Of a stretch of DNA of 64,000 nt, positions 10,094 to 18,034 are shown piece after piece. Numbering within the stretch: position 1 is the stretch's first letter; each line of letters starts with the position of its first letter. The stretch lies in NCBI RefSeq assembly GCF_023101085.1, contig NZ_CP064703.1, positions 2,170,001-2,234,000 of the forward strand. The letters run 5' to 3'. The translations under genes and the position numbers were made by a program. Under the pieces are notes generated by a model that saw only the letters and a program-made list of their open reading frames with translations, was not told where the DNA came from and ran no database searches. This DNA is from Bradyrhizobium sp. 170 (GTDB lineage Bacteria > Pseudomonadota > Alphaproteobacteria > Rhizobiales > Xanthobacteraceae).

Positions 10094-10512
10094 TGAGAGC
10101 GCAAATTGGGGAAAAACTTGAGGCTGGCCGCGTACGACATGGCCAGTTTGCCAACGCGCCGGGTTCAGGTCCTTGCGGTCACTTCTTTGTGCAAGGGCAT
10201 TGCGGATGTAAACTCAAGATCATTGGATTTGTCCGCCCAGGGTGGGAGCATGTGTCCGTCTCGACGCCGCGGCGTTGTCCGAACTGGGAAGAGATGTGTT
10301 TCGTCAAAGACCTGTTTTGGGATGAAGAGGAATGTGTAATGCAACTGCATCCGCCTCAGTCGCAGTACGTGAATAACAGCCGGTATTGCCTCCATCTCTG
10401 GAAACCGATCAACCAGGACATTCCGATGCCGCCAGTAAGCTTCGTAGGCGTCGTTGGGCTTGGACCATCCGAAGCCGCGATGTTGTTTGCGCGGATCGAG
10501 GCGCTATCGTGA
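10093..10512 (+). CDS. Phage-like protein resembling DUF7694
   Basis: 139 residues from GTG 10093, with GGGGAGGGG just upstream and the previous stop overlapping by one base. The core WEHVSVSTPRRCPNWEEMCF, VKDLFWDEEECVMQLHPPQS and YVNNSRYCLHLWKP is, from memory, the hallmark of small phage and prophage proteins now called DUF7694. Their function is not known. Conserved Trp, Cys and His residues in the core are kept. The context is a relic prophage-like cassette with no capsid, portal or lysis genes nearby. Confidence 0.65.
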   Translation: MRAQIGEKLEAGRVRHGQFANAPGSGPCGHFFVQGHCGCKLKIIGFVRPGWEHVSVSTPRRCPNWEEMCFVKDLFWDEEECVMQLHPPQSQYVNNSRYCLHLWKPINQDIPMPPVSFVGVVGLGPSEAAMLFARIEALS

Positions 10513-10829
10513 CGGACTCATCCGCGACATTCGCGCCGTCGGATCATGCCGAGCGGCCGCGGAAACAATTTGTTCTATTTCGCAGGGCATCTTCTGAAGA
10601 TCGGGAAAAGCTTGGCGGATTCGGTCTCTCGTTGGCAAGAGCTGTACCGCCGGCTCGACTAGAAGGCGAAGACCCGCATTGTTCAAGCAATCGTTCTCAA
10701 AGCACGGCGGGCGGGATCCGCACCTATATCGCGGCGCAGTTGGCCTTTCCGAACGTTCCGACACTAACGGCCTGTGTTTCCTGGCGTCTGAAGATCCGCG
10801 CCGAGGCATCCTCGACTGTTTCGTCCTGA
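10509..10829 (+). CDS. Third frame of the phage-like cassette, tentative
   Basis: A GTG at 10509 overlaps the preceding TGA in the sequence GTGA, so it would be coupled to the DUF7694-like gene. The 106-residue product (PRKQFVLFRRASSEDREKLG...) has no domain I recognise and becomes low-complexity after residue 60. It may be frameshifted, because a different frame continues coding-like from about 10750 to 10930. Confidence 0.35.
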   Translation: MTDSSATFAPSDHAERPRKQFVLFRRASSEDREKLGGFGLSLARAVPPARLEGEDPHCSSNRSQSTAGGIRTYIAAQLAFPNVPTLTACVSWRLKIRAEASSTVSS

Positions 10830-11683
10830 TGTACTGGAAATCAGCGCCATGGCACAAATCCCAATTTGCATTCCGAACAAGCGAAGGGCCGATTCATGGG
10901 GATCGCCCTGCAAGGTCGAGGACAGGATGAAGACGACGTGGGGAACCGGTCTTTCCAGCGCATGCGTACACTGGTGGCCACCGCTAATCAGATCGCATTG
11001 TTAGCAACCATGATAGCCCCGAGCACACTAAACACAGGTCGGATACACTAATGCAAAGAACCTGTGCTTGCCCGGATCGGCGAACCTCGCAACGCACATC
11101 CCTACGTCTGTGCAATAGCGTCGACTTAGACGCGGCTTTGGACAGGTCCGGTACGCCGGCGCTCCGTCGTCGCCTCGCTGCATGGCGACGTCGCCACGCG
11201 AAAAAGATGCCTAGCGACAACCTTGCCAGAGACCCAAAAGTGTTAAACGGAGCCGATGAGCACGTGGAATAGGAGCTGTGCTGGGTTGGCCGTCATTCTG
11301 CGATCATACTGGTATCGTCTGAGCTAATGACAGTCCTCTTCTAAACTCTGTGATCCTTGTCGCCGGCCGCTGGCCGGGCACATGGGCAGTTTGTCTCGTT
11401 GTGTTTGAGAACGTACAATCTGACGCTGTGTACGAGCGTGAGTTTCCAAAATGCTGCTGTCCTGTTGCAACCGCAACGGACGAGCAGGTAGATGGGGCTT
11501 TGGTATGTGAGCAGATGCGCGGAGCTCATCGGCCGACAGGTTGCACGGTTGAGTAGGCCACGCATCGCCGAAACGTGGCCGGCAGTTAACCAACCGCACC
11601 ATAGACCGGACATGGATGAAAGCGATCCGATCGCACTTCAATGAGCTCGTGCGCGACGGGAGCCGGCTGCATTGAGCTCCGGC
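10830..11683. other. No gene recognised
   Basis: Apart from the promoter-like repeat at 11411-11440 I see nothing that supports a gene. Short Arg-rich frames on both strands are typical of non-coding high-GC DNA. Confidence 0.45.
11411..11440 (-). promoter_or_regulatory. Recurrent palindromic promoter-like element, copy 3 (diverged)
   Basis: Keeps GCGTCAGATTGTACGTTCTC on the reverse strand and the TTTGAGA flank, but the CTTGAAT end is replaced. It faces a gene-free stretch. Confidence 0.45.
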
Positions 11684-12352
11684 TCAAGACGATCGCTCCA
11701 TCAGACTCAATTCGAGATCGCGGAAGATGGTGTAGTTCCGCCGGATCCACTGATGCAGCTCGCTGGACGAATCCCTCTCTTGGCGCAGATAGCCGGTGAA
11801 GGAAAAACTCAGTCTGTTGATATAGATCTTCAGAAATACTGGCAACGCGCTGAAATGGAGCACGCGGCCGAGGTCCAACGCCTCTGGCGATTGGCTCCGC
11901 AGCACGAATTCATTGTGGACGGTGATCAGCGCCCGTGGCGGAATGTGTCGCCGCAGCATCTCATAGCTGCGCGCGGACACGCGGTTGGTGTCGGCGACGA
12001 ATAGGATGACCGGCGCAACGCGGCGACGCAGCGCCTCCTTCATGAAGCCGATCTCCTCGCACATTTTGAAGAACTCGTCGAAGGCGTGGAAGCCGAGATC
12101 GATCACCTTTGCCAACCCGTCATTGACGATCAGCGGGTCCATCAGCCGCATCTTGCCGTAGGTGTCGATCACGTCTGCGGTCTCGGTGATATTGGGCAGG
12201 TAATCGAGCAGCGAGGGCTCCCTCAGATTTATATCGAAGGAGAGCACCTTGCCGTTCTTCAAGAGCAAGAACTCGCTCAACAGCCGCGCGATCAGGGTTT
12301 TGCCGACCTGCGGGGTAGGAGAGCAGATGACGTAGACGGGCGTTGCTGACAT
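11684..12352 (-). CDS. P-loop ATPase, second gene of a ParA-like pair
   Basis: 222 residues. The start MSATPVYVICSPTPQVGKTL shows a nucleotide-binding loop (PTPQVGKT, residues 12-19) that deviates from the usual ParA KGGxGKT. A strand reading KVLSFDINL follows, then an Asp-containing VILFVAD strand, so the fold is ParA/MinD or SIMIBI type. The remainder matches no effector domain I know. It lies 61 nt downstream of the ParA-like gene on the same strand and is likely co-transcribed. Such pairs position cargo or plasmids, but no partner ParB or centromere is visible. The altered Walker A suggests a regulatory or heteromeric partner of the first protein. Confidence 0.7.
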   Translation of the reverse strand: MSATPVYVICSPTPQVGKTLIARLLSEFLLLKNGKVLSFDINLREPSLLDYLPNITETADVIDTYGKMRLMDPLIVNDGLAKVIDLGFHAFDEFFKMCEEIGFMKEALRRRVAPVILFVADTNRVSARSYEMLRRHIPPRALITVHNEFVLRSQSPEALDLGRVLHFSALPVFLKIYINRLSFSFTGYLRQERDSSSELHQWIRRNYTIFRDLELSLMERSS

Positions 12353-12413
12353 CGCAGCTATATCGGGCGAAGTTCGTGCATAATCCAGCTCTGCATGCGA
12401 CGGAACGAGGCGA

Positions 12414-13163
12414 CTATTTTTCGCCGCCGCGCGTCACCGACTTGGCACCGACCAGGTCCGTCAGCTTGATACGGTCGTATTCGCTCCAGACATTGGTGAG
12501 CCAGTGCCGAACATAGCCGCGCAGCACGAACGAGTAGTTGGTGGCGTCATCGTGCCGGCCCTTGTTGGCGACGAAGTTGAGGAACGGGACGGAAGCGACC
12601 TCGACCTGCTCATAGGCCATCTCGTTGAGCTTGGGGATGGTCAGGTCGGTAGCGTGCTTGATGCGATGGAAATAGGAGTTGTAGGTCGACTGGTCCCACT
12701 GGAAGAACTGGGTGTCGTTGATGAAGTTCTTCACCAGGAAATATCTGGCTCCGCTCATGAAACGCGAGGTCTCGGCAATCTCGTCCAGCGAGGCGATCGA
12801 GGATCCCAGAATATGGAACACGGCAAAGGTGCTCTGGCCGGACCGCGCGTCATCCAAGAAGCCGATGTCGCGCAGTGATGCGAGCGCAGGTGACAGCAAG
12901 CCCGCGCGGACGTCGATCACAGTGACGGATACCCCTGAGCTCAGCGTATCAAAGATCTTCATTTGGTCGGAGGTCGTCGTCATGTCGACGATTTCGGTGA
13001 TGTCGGGATGGAAGCGCTTCAGAGTGCCGCGCGGTGATTCGGTGTCGAATGCCCGGGTCGGCACGTTGTTGGCGCTGAAGTAATCCAGGAGCGTCCGCGA
13101 CACGGTCGTCTTGCCGACCCCGCCCTTATCCGCACCCACCACAATCACAACCGGCTTTACCAT
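12414..13163 (-). CDS. ParA/MinD-like ATPase
   Basis: 249 residues from ATG 13163 (MVKPVVIVVGADKGGVGKTT), preceded by GAAGGGAATTCC. I prefer this to a start 51 nt further upstream because of the ribosome site and the ParA consensus start. The deviant Walker A KGGVGKTT occupies residues 13-20, followed by TRAFDTE (switch I type) and VTVIDVRAGL (Walker B). The C-terminal half (FFQWDQSTYNSYFHRIKHAT) is not standard ParA and may bind a specific partner. A near-identical gene is broken in two at 39.2-40.5 kb. About 300 nt upstream lies the promoter-like element, facing the other way toward the oxidase gene. Confidence 0.8.
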   Translation of the reverse strand: MVKPVVIVVGADKGGVGKTTVSRTLLDYFSANNVPTRAFDTESPRGTLKRFHPDITEIVDMTTTSDQMKIFDTLSSGVSVTVIDVRAGLLSPALASLRDIGFLDDARSGQSTFAVFHILGSSIASLDEIAETSRFMSGARYFLVKNFINDTQFFQWDQSTYNSYFHRIKHATDLTIPKLNEMAYEQVEVASVPFLNFVANKGRHDDATNYSFVLRGYVRHWLTNVWSEYDRIKLTDLVGAKSVTRGGEK

Positions 13164-13465
13164 GGAATTCCCTTCACAAGCGCTAACCCCGATCGCGAAG
13201 CGCGCGATCAGCAAGTCTCGAACACTTCTTTGGAGGCAAACGTGGCAGAAAGAAGGGACAAGCGGATCTTTGAGACGTTACCAAAGCAATTGGTGGGCTT
13301 TCTAATATCATTCCATCACGACGTATCGCGAAATGCATGCGAACAATACTGATGGTGCTCCACGTCAGCTTTGCAATAATTTGGAAGAGAAGTGCGGCGA
13401 CGGCGCTCGGTGATGATCACTGCTTTCACCATCAGCTGCACATCATCGGTATGGATATGTAGTTA

Positions 13466-13500
13466 AGTGCTTGAATTTCACGTAGCGTCAGGTTGTAGCG
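13466..13500 (+). promoter_or_regulatory. Recurrent palindromic promoter-like element, copy 4
   Basis: Plus-strand GCTTGAATTTCACGTAGCGT then CAGGTTGTAGCG. It lies between the ParA-like gene (leftward) and the oxidase gene (rightward) and points at the latter, 188 nt before its ATG. The same element with the same ParA-proximal flank recurs at 40012. Confidence 0.65.
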
Positions 13501-13687
13501 TGGAAAAGGCGAAGATCAACGCTATGCGACGCAAGCGTCTATCGCTCATGGCAAATCAGGCTCGAGCGGCAAGGAAAGGGCGCGCTGAAACTTGTCCCCT
13601 GGCTTAGGTGTTTTCGCTAAGCTTGCGTATTGCTTCGTTGCCAAGCCATTGAATTCTCTATCTCTCTCTCTGCATGCCCGGGTTCGA

Positions 13688-14365
13688 ATGACGTTATCCC
13701 AAGCTTCTCCTTCTAAGCTGCAACAACCTTCAGAGATACCAGTTGGCGAGCACTTGGCTAGCCGAGCCCGGGCTCTGCTTGGTCCCCATCCGTTCGCTGC
13801 GGAGATGTCCAAAGATCGGGTTGCCAGTCTGCTGCCAGAATACTTGGCGATGTCACAAGCGTTCCCGTACCTGCAGGCGGGATCGCAAAGGGATCTCATA
13901 TTCGACGCAATACATCGCAATCGAGACCTCCCGAGGGACGTTGAGCTGACCAGTGTGGTCGCAAATTTTATCTGCTGGGATGAAACGGGAGGTCATAGTC
14001 GGGTTCTACAAGGCGGCAACGCTGCGTTACCCAGCACTCTGAACACAGAAAACTTCCACTCAAAGCTCTTTAAACGAGATGCGTGGCGCCTACTTGGCCG
14101 AGAAATACAACCTAACTACAGCGCCAGAACGAGCCGTTACTTGCGTGCGCTATATCATGGCTTGTCGTCGAGAGACCCCATAATGCGCTGCGCCTACATG
14201 GTTGCCTTTGAGCTACATGCTGCGGAAATAATCCAGGCACTTTGGACCACTTTAGTCATAACCTTTGATGCTCGATCTAACGATCTTGAGTATTTCCAGG
14301 TCCATGTTGGCGGCGAGGATCCTGCGGAGAAATATCACGGAGAGCATGACAAGCAGGCTCATTAG
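13688..14365 (+). CDS. Heme-oxygenase-like (diiron oxidase type) protein, frameshifted at its end
   Basis: From ATG 13688 about 225 residues of a mostly helical protein like the iron-containing redox enzymes (SznF, BesC and UndA superfamily). Candidate metal ligands are seen in FICWDETGGHSRV, FELHAAEII and YFQVHVGGEDPAEKYHGE. These enzymes use O2 and two irons to oxidise amines, amino acids or fatty acids. The frame ends HGEHDKQAH, whereas the natural continuation (MTSRLISELVP...FDRAYDLSLEWCRNL) is in the next frame from 14346. One lost base near 14345 would join them. Base composition is visibly less GC-rich than in the neighbours, suggesting transfer. A TTG at 13592 is an alternative start. 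A short CT-rich tract lies just before the ATG. Confidence 0.7.
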   Translation: MTLSQASPSKLQQPSEIPVGEHLASRARALLGPHPFAAEMSKDRVASLLPEYLAMSQAFPYLQAGSQRDLIFDAIHRNRDLPRDVELTSVVANFICWDETGGHSRVLQGGNAALPSTLNTENFHSKLFKRDAWRLLGREIQPNYSARTSRYLRALYHGLSSRDPIMRCAYMVAFELHAAEIIQALWTTLVITFDARSNDLEYFQVHVGGEDPAEKYHGEHDKQAH

Positions 14366-14867
14366 CGAACTGGTCCCTGCCGACTGCAATAGCCGTTTCT
14401 TGGATGAATTCGACCGGGCGTATGATCTCAGCTTAGAGTGGTGCCGCAATCTAGTCGGAATTGATTCGCTTGACGGAGATGGTCGGCCGGAGGTTGAACA
14501 CAGTGGCCGCTGTCACTGTGGGTCTGTCAAGTTCTACGTACGAGCGCCAGCAGAGATTTCTGCAGTGAAGTGCAATTGCTCAATCTGCGAAATGTCTGGA
14601 TTTTTGCACATGCTCGTTGCCGACGACAAGCTCAGGATTGAATGCGGCGAAGAACTCCTCACTACATACAAGTTCAATAAGAACATCGCTCGGCATACGT
14701 TTTGTCGGGTTTGCGGCATCAAGCCATTCTATCGGCCGCGATCGAATCCTTCAGGATTCAGCGTAAATGTTCGATGCCTAGATGGAGCGACGATCGAAAG
14801 CATAAGAATAGATGATTTCGACGGCCAGAATTGGGATCTGGCGATCCGCTCGTTGCAGGCAGATTAG
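14346..14867 (+). CDS. GFA-type zinc domain protein, probably the C-terminal half of the preceding oxidase
   Basis: The frame opens with ATG at 14346 (GGAG four bases before it) and overlaps the previous frame by 20 bp. Its first 50 residues complete the helical oxidase fold. Then comes a GFA (Mss4-like, beta-tent) domain with the expected zinc cysteines: RCHCGSVKF, KCNCSICEM and FCRVCGIKPFY. GFA domains act as thiol-adduct lyases or carry zinc. In a biosynthetic setting they may process a reactive product. Either this is a second coupled protein or, more likely, one oxidase-GFA fusion of about 393 residues broken by a 1-base indel. Confidence 0.7.
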   Translation: MTSRLISELVPADCNSRFLDEFDRAYDLSLEWCRNLVGIDSLDGDGRPEVEHSGRCHCGSVKFYVRAPAEISAVKCNCSICEMSGFLHMLVADDKLRIECGEELLTTYKFNKNIARHTFCRVCGIKPFYRPRSNPSGFSVNVRCLDGATIESIRIDDFDGQNWDLAIRSLQAD

Positions 14868-14904
14868 AAGAGTCGAATTTGAGTGAATCCGAAAGGCGCG
14901 CACA

Positions 14905-15582
14905 ATGAGTGATAAACTTGGTCTGCTTTCAGAAGATGCCATCGCGAAATACCGTGCAGAGCTGGCAGATAAAGGTACGGTCCTGATTGCCCCCGATACG
15001 CTGTTCACCAAAGACGAGTTGACGAGGATCGATCAGCTGCAGTCCGATATTCCAGAAGAACAGGTTCGGAAGGGAGATGCCGGCGATTGTCACAATGTTT
15101 TTGTGAAACGAGTGCGGCTAGATCACGCCGGCCATAATCCTAGCAACGTGAATGGTACAGCTTCAGCGCAGATCATCGAACTGCTGGAAAGAAAAGAGCG
15201 GGTCTCTGCGCTTAGAAGGATCTTCGGAGCGTCATCGGAGTACGTGATTCGTCGATGCCAAGTGCATCGCATGCCGCCTCGGTCCTTCGTTGGTATCCAT
15301 TTGGATGCTGAGAGCGACCCCGACTTCGAGTATTCTGTAATAGTTCAGCTCGCGACAGAGTTCGAGGGCGGTGAGTTCGTCGTGTATCCAACCGACCGTA
15401 AACTCCAAGTGTTTCGTCCACACTTAGGAACAGTGCTTATCACAACATGTAGGTTCTGGCATGAGGTAAGGCAGGTGCACGCGGGGGAACGTCGGTCACT
15501 CGTCTACTTTTGTTCAAAATACGACGGTGCGAACCGCCGGATAGTCGAAGACCATTCCGCTCGCGTGCGGTCGGCTAGCTAG
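14905..15582 (+). CDS. 2-oxoglutarate/Fe(II)-dependent oxygenase
   Basis: 225 residues with the prolyl-4-hydroxylase-like double-stranded helix. The iron triad is His132 and Asp134 (GIHLDAES) plus His186 (RFWHEVRQ), and Arg196 or Arg197 (GERRSLVYF) fits 2-oxoglutarate binding. The strand sequence YSVIVQLATEFEGGEFVVYP is typical of this fold. Such enzymes hydroxylate or desaturate small molecules or peptides. It starts 38 bp after the GFA frame in the same direction, hence probably one operon, and faces the ATP-grasp and acyl-CoA ligase genes. The substrate cannot be read from the sequence. Confidence 0.85.
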   Translation: MSDKLGLLSEDAIAKYRAELADKGTVLIAPDTLFTKDELTRIDQLQSDIPEEQVRKGDAGDCHNVFVKRVRLDHAGHNPSNVNGTASAQIIELLERKERVSALRRIFGASSEYVIRRCQVHRMPPRSFVGIHLDAESDPDFEYSVIVQLATEFEGGEFVVYPTDRKLQVFRPHLGTVLITTCRFWHEVRQVHAGERRSLVYFCSKYDGANRRIVEDHSARVRSAS

Positions 15583-16546
15583 ATGGCACGGCGTGTGATG
15601 GCGTCGCGAATGAGGTCTATTGATGCAGGCCGGATGCCCTAACTGGATGCGCCCGTAGCTGCGCACAAAGATACTTTGTGGTCTTCGTCGCCCGTCGCTA
15701 TAACGGAAGGACTTTGTTCTGGCCAACCCATCGCCCTGTCGCCCAGGGCTCGTTGGTTGTGCTGGTTCGGTATGCCCAGCAAACTCTTCCTGCCGGAGAA
15801 GCCCGGGGCACGACGATGGGCAACAATGACAACGCTCGCGCGCATGCTCGCGCTCTGGCCCAGTGATCGCGTGCCGTCAACGTCGCCGGAGCCCGCGCCA
15901 CCGATCACGCACGAGCGTCTCGGGTTTGGGCGCCAAGCGCGAAAGGACACGAGCCGAATTGATCGTGCCCAGTTAGAGATCGCGAGCCGCGAACCCGTGG
16001 AGAGCTCTCACGTCGAGCACCGCCGTCGCGGACGCGTCCTTCGGTCAGGTCGGCAGGTCTGCCGCGCTTCATGCCATGTCGTAGCAGAACTAGTTGTAGT
16101 CTGGTAACTTAGCGTAAGCTTACGAAAACGATCTTGCTCGATACTGTCGCACTCGCGCGCGGAATCTAGATGGCACCGACAAACGCCGCAGCGCCGGCCT
16201 AACTACTTTGATCAACTGAAGAACAGGGCCAATTACCGCAAAGTTGGCTGCCGATCTGCATCGCTCCGGAAGTCTGGTGCTCCGCGCGTCGGGAGTACAG
16301 AAACTAAACCGTTTGCACGGTTGTGGTATGTTCATGAGAAGCGTGACAATTCGTGCGCCGAACAAGGTGGGTTTGGAATGGCAGAATAAGACAGCGGCGC
16401 GAGCGGCCACTGAAGAGAGTGCTTTGCCATCTCATCAGGCGCCTTTGGGCTCCAGCAGATGGTTGAGAACAGGGCTGTTGTGCAAGTTGGAATAAATGGA
16501 CCGAACAAAGCATCTTGAAGGGTGGAACATGGGGCAGTGGTCCAGA
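15583..16546. other. Convergent intergenic region, no gene recognised
   Basis: About 960 bp between the two convergent halves of the putative biosynthetic cluster. No frame is supported. A perfect 12-bp palindrome CGTAAGCTTACG lies at 16113-16124. Confidence 0.5.
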
Positions 16547-17866
16547 TCAGACTATCCTCAATAATCGATGCTCGAAATTCCGGCCCACCAGCCTGTCGCG
16601 CGCGATCACGAGACACTCCACCGTGCCTGCCTCTTGGTCGGCGGCAAGCGGAATAACGCCTTCCTTGTGTATGCTATCAAATAGCAATCCTTCATCGACA
16701 AAGCAATCAAGCGCCGTTCGGAGGGAGTTTAGTCGGACATTCCGCACAGATGAAATCACGTAGGAATGGGAATAGTCCGCTCCTAGCAACCGGTCAGCAA
16801 TGCTGTGCAGTACCGAGCCTCCGCCCCACCGACCGTTCGCTTCATTAAACAGCAGCCGCCCGTCGATCGAGAAAATGGCATCTATGTTGATCATTCCGCG
16901 GTAACCCAATGTCCGCACAAGCTCCACAAATCGATAGGCGTGCGCGTAAGCGGTCGAGTACTGCTCATTGCTCAGGTCGCTCGGAAGCTCTAGACCAGTC
17001 CAGACGAGAGCTCTTTCGGCCCGATCTTCGCTTCGATGCAGACGTATGTTTCCACTGTTGACGTATGCGATTGAACCATTTTCCTCGATTTCAAACTCGA
17101 GGTAGAACAGAGAACGGGCCAAGTGGTATGATTCTACGACGACTGTTTTACAGGAGGGGGTTGTCATCTCAGACCAAAGTGCATCAGGATCAAACGACGG
17201 CCAAAGGACCCGCCGCGTCTCCCTTGCCCCAGGTAGTGGAGCGCTCTCCTTGCCAGTTAATATGACATTTCCAACCCCGCCGGCTCCATTATCTAACTTT
17301 ACAATGACGCTGCCGGTTTCAAGCTTTAGGGAGTTGACCGCTCTGAACAATTCTTCTGAGCTTGTTGCTATGCATCCACTGGGCAACGGAAGCGTGACGC
17401 TTGTTGCCAATTGACGGAAGTGGCTTTTACGATTCAATAGATCAGGGCCTCGCTGCAGAGCGAAGTCCTCCCCGTTCTGCTGTATGCCGAGCATTGCCGC
17501 CAAGCGCGCAACGCCTTCAGTAGAATAGCAAGCACATAGTTCCCAATGTGTTTTCTCACGAATGTGGCGGCGGATTTGTTCCACAATTGTATTGGACTGC
17601 AGAGTGAAGTCACAAAGGACTCGGGTCTCGTCCGCGTTTTCTGGCACGAGCACCAGGACAGTCGATGGGTCGAACCTTAGCGTCGCGCCAACGTAGTGAA
17701 GCAGGTCATTTGGGATCGCTACCGGAGAGACAATTAGGTCGCCCGCTTGCGCAAACCATACGGAGCGCCAGGCCGACTTGGCTGCAAGCGAAAGTTGGAT
17801 TGCCGTCAGATCGGCACCCGACATTTGGGCGGTACCGGCGTTCATAATTAGGATCCGCGGCATCAA
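16547..17866 (-). CDS. ATP-grasp ligase of the PGM1 (peptide ligase) type
   Basis: 439 residues. The N-terminal part (RILIMNAGTAQMSGADLTAI) resembles the pre-ATP-grasp domain. The central ATP-grasp region has SVIVKLDNGAGGVGNVIL for nucleotide binding and GMINIDAIFSIDGRLLFNEAN then GRWGGG, with the Asp, Glu and Asn that bind magnesium. The C-terminal part GLLFDSIHKEGVIPLA...GTVECLVIARDR matches the PGM1 C-terminal domain. PGM1 joins a carboxylate to a peptide amine in pheganomycin synthesis, so an amide-forming role is likely here. It lies 168 bp downstream of the acyl-CoA ligase gene on the same strand. Lower GC than its surroundings suggests transfer. Confidence 0.8.
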   Translation of the reverse strand: MMPRILIMNAGTAQMSGADLTAIQLSLAAKSAWRSVWFAQAGDLIVSPVAIPNDLLHYVGATLRFDPSTVLVLVPENADETRVLCDFTLQSNTIVEQIRRHIREKTHWELCACYSTEGVARLAAMLGIQQNGEDFALQRGPDLLNRKSHFRQLATSVTLPLPSGCIATSSEELFRAVNSLKLETGSVIVKLDNGAGGVGNVILTGKESAPLPGARETRRVLWPSFDPDALWSEMTTPSCKTVVVESYHLARSLFYLEFEIEENGSIAYVNSGNIRLHRSEDRAERALVWTGLELPSDLSNEQYSTAYAHAYRFVELVRTLGYRGMINIDAIFSIDGRLLFNEANGRWGGGSVLHSIADRLLGADYSHSYVISSVRNVRLNSLRTALDCFVDEGLLFDSIHKEGVIPLAADQEAGTVECLVIARDRLVGRNFEHRLLRIV

Positions 17867-18034
17867 CGAGCTCCGTGGTACTTGGCATATTGCGACGGAA
17901 GCGCAAGCCGCACTACGATTAACGTGCGGCAGCGTATTAATGTAGAGCAGTTGATCGAAACGGCTCAGTGAGCTTGAGACGGAAGATCGCCTGCGGGAAG
18001 CAAGGGAAATATTGCCAGACCCAATCCGCGATAT

